22,449 nt of DNA from Trichomonas tenax (Eukaryota > Parabasalia > Trichomonadida > Trichomonadidae). This document shows, in pieces, positions 17,597 through 22,449 of this stretch. The position numbers and the translations under genes were made by a program. The first letter of the stretch is position 1. Each line of letters begins with the position of its first letter. A model generated the notes under the pieces. The model was not told where the DNA came from, ran no database searches, and was given only the letters and a program-made list of their open reading frames with translations. Location: the NCBI GenBank assembly GCA_023091735.1, contig JALKBU010000858.1, positions 1-22,449 of the forward strand, in the 5' to 3' direction.

Positions 17597-19089
17597 TCAA
17601 TTCTTACAGTTAAGAGTTAATTTCTTACCTTTAACTATTTGTGTTTTCTTCATAAATGCTTCATTAATTCCTTTTAATTCCGAAAACCAATATTTGTAAT
17701 ATTCCTTCCAAAGTAATTATTATACATTTTGACTAAATCATTGATTTGGAGCCATCAGTCAGGAATAACTTCAATAAATGAATTTAAATCTAACGATAAG
17801 CTTAAATTTGTTTTTACTGTAAACTTTGGTTCAAGACTCACAGGCTCTTCGACTTTATTTTCTGTTTCTAGGACTACGCCCACGGTGCAAAGCGCCTTTT
17901 CTCTGATACATTCAACCTTTTCTTCTTTTTTCTCATTAAATAATTTTTCCTTTAACGATAAATAATATTCTTCAAATCTTTGGTTTAATGTATTCGGTAA
18001 TTCATCGATAAGAATTTGGTTTATTTGTGTAATTATTGATAAAGCGAAAGTTCTTAAAGCCGTTGAAGAATTAAATGGTTTAATATTCTTTTCAAGTTTG
18101 TTTAAAGCTCGACGTAAGAATTGATAAATATTCATAAAATGATCGTTTATGAACTTTGATAATGACTCCTTTAATTCATTCTCTATCAATTGGAATTCAT
18201 TTGTTTCGTTAAATCTAACGTGATTAATCAAATACGATAATCTATTTTCAATAACTTTATTATGTTCAATAAACATTTTCATTACTTTTTTCGAACTCTT
18301 TTCGTCGAATACACATCTTAATGTTTTTGAATATTTTTCTTTATCCAAATCATTAAATAACTTTTCATACATAGAATAATATTCGTCTAATAACTCCGAA
18401 AAATTATTTTGAACCGTTAACGAAACAAATTCATTTAAGTTCTTTATGACATCGTTATTATTATGTGGAATTGATAAATATTCTTCTAATCTTTTACGTT
18501 CTTCTTCCTTTTCTTTTGTCAAACATTTTTCCTTCCAATCGGCGATTGCTAATTCATTCTCGTGCTTACAAAGTTCAAGCATAAATATTGTTTTCGGTAA
18601 TTCTTCCTTCATTTCTGGGTAAAGATGATATTCTTTATAATAATTTCTTTTAATCTTATTCTCGACGTATTCAGGCAAATTATCTATTTCCTTTCTTAAC
18701 CTTTTGATTTCATCATCAAATTCTTCCTTCTCTTCCTCCACTAATTTTTGATCGTTATCTTTTACGATACTTTTATATAATTTGATTTTATTATTGACGT
18801 CATCAACTATTCTATCGTATTCCTCATCAAAACGTTCGTTAACGTATTCGTCAATCTTTTCATCACTTAATAATGCAAGCTTTCGTTCACATTCTTTAAT
18901 TTGACTTACGTAACTATCCATATTTTCGTGTAAAGAAACGAACCAATAACATTTTGGTTTAAATACTTCAATAGGGCAATTATCAACTTTACAATTCATT
19001 AAAGAGTATCCGAATTTATAAACGTACTGTTCAAGCGATATGTTAGAAAATGAAACTTTGTTTTCATTAGAGATTTTGACAATTGACAT
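17597..19089 (-). pseudogene. Long coiled-coil Maverick protein, disrupted at its C-terminus
   Basis: The ATG at 19089 opens 444 codons to TGA 17755-17757. The codon after this TGA is TGG and the frame stays open for about 20 more codons. After a frameshift near 17700, a coding-like stretch continues (LWKEYYKYWFSELKGINEAF, then TLNCKN) to TGA at 17597, so the ancestral protein was about 495 residues. The visible part is dominated by charged helices (EEKEEFDDEIKRLRKEIDNL, KEKEEERKRLEEYLS) and several FINDHF/FNDLD segments. No enzyme motif. A GC-rich patch lies at 17871-17896. The gene is flanked by the 175-bp inverted repeats. A scaffold or virion tether is possible; function unknown. The 444-residue form may still be made. 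Confidence 0.6.
17871..17896. repeat. Short GC-rich patch in the coiled-coil gene
   Basis: GGACTACGCCCACGGTGCAA and the next six bases (AGCGCC) are GC-rich in a very AT-rich gene. GGTGC-AAA-GCGCC can fold with one G-T pair. On the coding strand it shares GCTTTG(C/T)(A/G)CC with the PolB insert. The frame is kept. Confidence 0.45.
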
Positions 19090-19108
19090 AGTCCTTATTT
19101 ATATACGA

Positions 19109-19118
19109 GATAAAAAAA
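19109..19118 (-). promoter_or_regulatory. TTTTTTTATC box before the coiled-coil gene
   Basis: On the coding strand the box ends 19 bases before the ATG at 19089, at the inner edge of the module at 19120-19233. Confidence 0.4.
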
Positions 19119-19119
19119 G

Positions 19120-19233
19120 ATTTTTAAAAATTAAACTTAATTCTTTAAATTAACGATTTCACTCAAATTTTAAGCATATGAAGCAGTAAATCCTAATCTT
19201 GACTTATAAAGTAACGTAAAACATCAAATTTTA
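19120..19233 (-). promoter_or_regulatory. Upstream module shared with the KilA-N gene
   Basis: On the minus strand this reads ATTTGATGTTTTACGTTACT, then TTATAAGT, a 25-base variable part, GCATATGCTTAAAATTTGAG, GAAATCGTTAATT, and AATTAAGTTTAATTTTT. The same order occurs on the plus strand at 20413-20524 before the KilA-N gene. The conserved order, with a following TTTTTTATC and ATG, suggests a promoter or start-region module. Confidence 0.6.
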
Positions 19234-19338
19234 AGCATTTACGCCAAAAAGTAACTTTTCGTAGATTTAAGCCGTTTCTAAAAATCCTTGTCCTAAATTT
19301 CTTACCTGGTATTACCTGGTAATCTGGTTACCTGGTAT
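19165..19338 (-). repeat. 175-bp inverted repeat, right copy
   Basis: This is the inverted partner of 17353-17527. Its outer end (TACCTGGTA iterons on plus) lies 9 bases beyond the stop codon of the MTQ gene (19348-19350), mirroring the left copy, which begins just after the ATPase stop. No clear target-site duplication flanks the pair. Confidence 0.9.
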
Positions 19339-19347
19339 CTAGTTAAT

Positions 19348-20086
19348 TTATTTTTGATTTACATTTAGAATTAACGGCTCTTCCTCGACTTCAATTGATC
19401 CAACAGTTGCTGATAAATACATAAGGCAAAGTAATTTTATATCATGAAGGTTTGCATCGACGAGTCTGAATTCAATATTCGACAGTGAATAAACGGGTAA
19501 ATAAGATAAAAATTCAATGTTTGAATTAACGATATGGTAGTTTGCAGTGAAAAAAATTATTTATTCTCATCAGTATTTTTCTATCCCAATACTGACATTC
19601 TTTGTTATCATAACATTTCGAACCTAAATTTGAAATAATGTATAACACAGGGGTTGATAAAGTCAATCCGACAGATGTTGCGGTCACTTCTGTTGACAGT
19701 TTTGTAGGTAATTGCATGTCATAAAATCCTGAAATTAGTTTTACATTATAACTCATTGAATTAATCACAAATTCTCTATCTGACTTAAAACATAATCTTC
19801 CCGTAAGATTTTCCGACACTTCAAGTTTTGAATGTATTATTGAACTTACTAGATCTGCAAACCCTACAGTTGTAATTTCTGAATACTCATAAATGAAATA
19901 AAACCTTTGTCCATCAATTTCAATGTAATCATCTGTATTTAATAATATAAAACATGCTTTCGTTGTTAATCCCGTCAATGTTAATTTACACATCGAGGAA
20001 ATTGGAGGCTGTAAATTTGTCTGAATAACATTGTAATTATTGGGATCTTTCGATGTAATTGTGTAGCTAATCGTTGTTTGTGTCAT
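19348..20086 (-). pseudogene. MTQ small virion-type protein, frameshifted in a T run
   Basis: The ATG at 20086 opens MTQTTISYTITSKDPNNYNV. The frame runs to 19526 with an aberrant tail (FFHCKLPYR). In another frame coding continues (NSNIEFLSYLPVYSLSNIEF, VEEEPLILNVNQK) to TAA 19348-19350. The break lies in the seven-T run (AAAAAAA on plus, near 19549-19555), where one extra base accounts for it. Ancestral length about 245 residues. The protein is beta-rich with short loops (SEITTVGFADLVSSIIHSKL, SMSYNVKLISGFYDMQLP), which fits a jelly-roll capsomer or penton. That is inference; no family name is certain. A truncated second copy sits at 1160-1306 in the left element with the same upstream bases. 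Confidence 0.6.
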
Positions 20087-20205
20087 TTTAATAAAAATAA
20101 AACATCTTACCGTGAAAACTTCACGAAATCATTAAATTTCTTCATTTATCGGGCACAAGGCGAGCCAAGGGCTCGCTGGGCTGCCTCATTTGTGTGTGTG
20201 TCCTG
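20087..20205. repeat. Hairpin-rich GC junction segment
   Basis: It contains the perfect hairpins CGTGAA-AAC-TTCACG (20111-20125) and GCGAGCC-AAG-GGCTCGC (20160-20176), then a GT repeat (20189-20202). GC content is far above its surroundings from about 20150 to 20190. The GGCACAAGGC part resembles the GGCACAAAGC part of the PolB insert. It separates the promoter side of the MTQ gene from an unrelated plus-strand gene tail, so it marks or sits at a join. Confidence 0.6.
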
Positions 20206-20285
20206 CTATTCAGGAATTAGATTTAGAAATTAATGAGGAAACAGAAGAAGAGTTAGAAATTGATATAGTAGAGGAAGCATTATAA
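20206..20285 (+). pseudogene. Acidic C-terminal remnant of a plus-strand gene
   Basis: The plus frame ending in TAA 20283-20285 reads IQELDLEINEETEEELEIDI then VEEAL. It is a strongly acidic helix, with no start codon and no upstream coding beyond the GC-rich segment. It looks like the tail of a gene whose body was lost at the join. Confidence 0.35.
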
Positions 20286-20412
20286 AGATTAAGTTTATTT
20301 TTGTATAAAATTAAATCCAAAATTAAGTTTAATGATATACTAACTAACTAGAAAAAGAAAGCGAAAAGATTTTATGACTTCGAAAATTCTAAAATTATTT
20401 TTGAGTGTTTAC

Positions 20413-20524
20413 ATTTAAAATTTGATGTTTTAAGTAACTTTATAAGTTGATGTTTGAATATTGGGCAGCATATGCTTAAATTTTGAGCGAAATCGTTAAT
20501 TCAAAAATTAAGTTTAATTTTTTT
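20413..20524 (+). promoter_or_regulatory. Upstream module of the KilA-N gene
   Basis: It contains AACTTTATAAGT, then GCATATGCTTAAATTTTGAG, CGAAATCGTTAATT and AATTAAGTTTAATTTTTT in the same order as 19120-19233 (minus). The variable part between TATAAGT and GCATATG differs in sequence but is nearly equal in length. It lies 36-147 bases before the ATG at 20560. Confidence 0.6.
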
Positions 20525-20535
20525 TAAAAAAATTA

Positions 20536-20544
20536 TTTTTTATC
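20536..20544 (+). promoter_or_regulatory. TTTTTTATC box before the KilA-N gene
   Basis: TTTTTTATC ends 15 bases before the ATG at 20560. Confidence 0.45.
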
Positions 20545-20559
20545 AACTAAGAAATAAAC

Positions 20560-21343
20560 ATGACAACAACAAACACAGACGCTATAGTTTCTGAACAAAT
20601 TAATGAAGATTATGAGTGGATTCAGTACAATTCAAAATTACGAATCATTCATTCTATCAAGGATGATTATTTCCAAATGCAGTCGATACTTAAGGCTTGT
20701 AATGCTCCTGATACGAAACACGCAGATGACTGGTTTAAGAATCAATCAACAATTGAGCTTTTAAGCGAAATTTCTCTAGACCGAGAATTCTCCGTCTTGA
20801 AGAAACCTTATGAAAATCGTAAAAATTTGCCCATTAGTTTAAGAGGTTATTATATTCATCGCCTTCTTGTTAATGCTGTAGCAATATGGGCATCTCCTCG
20901 TTATGCTTGGCATATTTATAGGTTATTAGACAATTTATTCGCTAAGGAAAGAGAAGAAATGCAAAGAGTTATTGAAACCAAAGACGAAGAGATTAAAGAA
21001 AGAATTCCTCGTTCAGTTCCAATACATAAAGAACGAAATTATAAATATATGATATATACAGAAGAAGTTGATGACCCAGAATTAATTAAATTTGGTCAGA
21101 AGGAATAACAGAACGTTTTCAGCAGTTGCTAAAATACGTAATAGTGATAAATGTTGGTTCTTTAGAGAAATTTTACCGATATCAATGACACCAAATGAAG
21201 ACGTCAAAGATATTGTTCGTAAAACTTTTGCAGGAGCAGATTACGAAATAAAAGGTACAACTATATTAATTCACAAAAATCATTTACCTCTATTACATCA
21301 AAAAATTTCTTTGTACTTCGATACGTTCAGAGATGAGAAATAA
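20560..21343 (+). pseudogene. KilA-N domain DNA-binding protein, frameshifted
   Basis: The ATG at 20560 opens 182 codons. Residues about 25-130 form a KilA-N domain: a helix YFQMQSILKACNAPDTKHAD, DWFKNQSTIELLSE, then PISLRGYYIHRLLVNAVAIW and ASPRYAWHIYRLLDNLF. KilA-N is an APSES-like DNA-binding fold common in phages, large DNA viruses and Trichomonas Mavericks. A charged coiled helix follows (KEREEMQRVIETKDEEIKE). The frame stops at 21108, but coding continues in another frame from about 21092 (NRTFSAVAKIRNSDKCWFFR, then PNEDVKDIVRKTFAGADYEI) to TAA at 21343. The break is a small indel in the AT-rich bases 21082-21095. Ancestral length about 261 residues. It lies 23 bp upstream of the integrase. 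Confidence 0.8.
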
Positions 21344-21366
21344 AAACACATTTTATTTTTGTATAA

Positions 21367-22240
21367 ATGCTTCAAGAACTATATCAAAACTCTCATTGGA
21401 AGACATTTAATAAATTTTATCCGATAGCTGCTTAAAAAGGTTTTTCAAAACAAGAAGTAAGAAACTTTTTGAACAAAGAAGTAGTTCATGACAAATTTAA
21501 AATCGATTCATCCGAGTATTTCTTACCCATTTATTCTAAAACTCCTGATTCATATCAATTTGATACATTAATCCAAAGTAAAGGAACATCACCGCCTGCA
21601 TTCTTGATATTCATTAATATTAATTCACAAAAAAGTTATGCTTATCCGTTAAGGAACAAAAATACTGATTCAGTAATGAATGCATTAAATGAATTTGTAA
21701 AAACAGTTCATCCCAAAACATTAACGTCTGATCAAGATAGTGCATATTTAGCAAAATCAATAACTGAATTCTTTAACGAAAATAACATAACACATTACAC
21801 AACGGAGAAACATAACCATAACATTCTTGGTATAATTAATAGACTCATTCGAACTTTAAGAGACTTAAACAGAGATAGAGACTTTACTATAGACTCAATG
21901 AATAAATTTATTAAAACATATAACGATACCATACACTCATCTACAGGAAAACCACCGAATAAATTTACTTCAGCTGATGAACAGAGATATATATCCTAGT
22001 GAGAAGGTAATAGTAGTAATTGAATCAGATCCGTTAAAAAAGAAGAGAAGTAAATTAAGTCAAAATTACTATATCGTTGATTCAGAACAAGGCAATGGCT
22101 TCTTAATTAAAGCTGCTGATGACTCAGTTGCTTATTATCCACGTCATAAATTAATTGCTTTATCTTCTAAAACAACCAAATTTGTGCATCGTAACGTAAC
22201 TTTTGAAATTACCGGAGTTGCTGTCGTCGCTGCAATTTGA
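21367..22240 (+). pseudogene. Maverick retroviral-like integrase with stop, frameshift and DD(35)N triad
   Basis: The gene starts at the ATG 21367 (MLQELYQNSHWKTFNKFYPI), meets an in-frame TAA at 21433-21435, then continues in the same frame (KGFSKQEVRNFLNKEVVHDK). The catalytic core has D in YQFDTLIQ, D in LTSDQDSAYL, and 35 residues later N in GIINRLIRTLRDL where integrases have E. A frameshift lies in the TA repeat near 21980-21992, with loss of one TA unit fitting the change of frame. The C-terminal part (YPSEKVIVVIESDPLKKKRS, then YYPRHKLIALSSK) is an SH3-like tail. The family inserts the element into host DNA. Three separate defects make this copy inactive. Confidence 0.88.
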
Positions 22241-22449
22241 GTGATTAAATTCGCTGACATACCAATTTGAGTGAATTTCCTATCGTATTTAAATGATTTT
22301 TCCAGAATCTTTGCATAATTTACATCAGTAATTTTTTCATAAACATAATTTTGTAAATCAGCAACACGTAATGGATCAACTTGGCAAAATACTAATGAGT
22401 CTTTATCAATATAATATTTAAGAATAATTTCACCAAATGTTTTTGGATA
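22144..22449 (-). CDS. Partial minus-strand gene of unknown function running off the window
   Basis: On the minus strand the frame is open from 22449 down to TGA 22144-22146, with no start inside the window. The part outside the integrase has credible codon use (YPKTFGEIILKYYIDKDSLV, FCQVDPLRVADLQNYVYEKI, FKYDRKFTQIGMSANLITQI). The last 32 codons are antisense to the integrase C-terminus, so the true end may be a tail-to-tail overlap or a join near 22240. No family recognised. Confidence 0.4.
   Translation of the reverse strand, partial: YPKTFGEIILKYYIDKDSLVFCQVDPLRVADLQNYVYEKITDVNYAKILEKSFKYDRKFTQIGMSANLITQIAATTATPVISKVTLRCTNLVVLEDKAINL

Noticed and set aside
17353..19338. Full Maverick terminal inverted repeats
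   Set aside because: They enclose a single gene of about 2 kb, lie inside the element between the ATPase and MTQ genes, and show no target-site duplication. They are too short and misplaced for Maverick ends.
1..22449. tRNA, rRNA or spliceosomal introns
   Set aside because: No cloverleaf, rRNA-like core or canonical Trichomonas intron ends were seen on either strand by eye. A covariance-model scan would be decisive.
9000..22449. Adenain-type cysteine protease expected in Mavericks
   Set aside because: No frame shows a His-Asp-Cys protease pattern; the unknown 5' fragment at 12988 is too short to judge.

Overview
ORGANISM. The window looks like a parabasalid nuclear contig, most likely Trichomonas vaginalis or a close relative. 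The evidence is AT-rich and gene-dense DNA, intron-less ORFs, a DUF3447-type ankyrin gene, and large amounts of Maverick (Polinton) DNA. These are giant virus-like transposons, abundant in T. vaginalis, that carry a protein-primed type DNA polymerase B, a retroviral-like integrase, a packaging ATPase and capsid genes. No database search was possible; family calls rest on motifs read by eye.

LAYOUT. (1) 1-2894, plus strand: part of one Maverick. It holds a capsid-like C-terminus, a 217-codon gene with an internal TAA, the first 48 codons of a small virion-type protein, and an SF3 (D5/DUF5906-like) helicase that has lost its N-terminus and carries an in-frame TAG. (2) 2895-3960: degenerate repeats with a recurring CTAAACACGTG motif, then a kinesin motor fragment lacking both ends (3964-4208), then about 1 kb with no gene. 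(3) 5268-7911, minus strand: an ankyrin gene cut at each ankyrin boundary by arrays of a 37-bp minisatellite. The 39 units are constant except for a 4-base word drawn from eight versions. (4) 8066-8977, minus strand: a phage-fibre-like gene (T4 gp10/tail-collar type C-terminus) whose frame is broken only by three TGA codons. (5) 8978-13131: Maverick structural genes, including a major capsid protein and a candidate minor capsid protein, both frameshifted. (6) 13066-20086: PolB (3' truncated just after the DTDS motif, with a 90-bp GC-rich hairpin insert in frame), an unknown gene, the packaging ATPase, a coiled-coil gene between 175-bp inverted repeats, and a second copy of the small virion-type protein. 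(7) 20087-22449: GC-rich hairpin junction, a KilA-N gene, an integrase and a partial minus-strand gene. KilA-N and integrase are both broken.

HOW IT FITS TOGETHER. PolB, ATPase, capsids, fibre, integrase and KilA-N make up most of a virus-like element, but no adenain-type protease and no terminal inverted repeat of a whole Maverick was seen. Abrupt joins near 1303, 8977, 13110 and 20143-20205 show a mosaic of at least two or three elements. Almost every gene is killed by one small lesion (homopolymer, TA or 5-bp slippage, or a single stop), so the decay looks recent. PolB (up to its break), the ATPase and the small genes remain open.

MOST INTERESTING. The word-bearing minisatellite inside the ankyrin gene; the fibre gene with TGA-only interruptions; GC-rich palindromic inserts resembling protein-embedded palindromic elements; a repeated intergenic module and a TTTTTATC box shared upstream of several Maverick genes; and a DD(35)N instead of DDE integrase triad.
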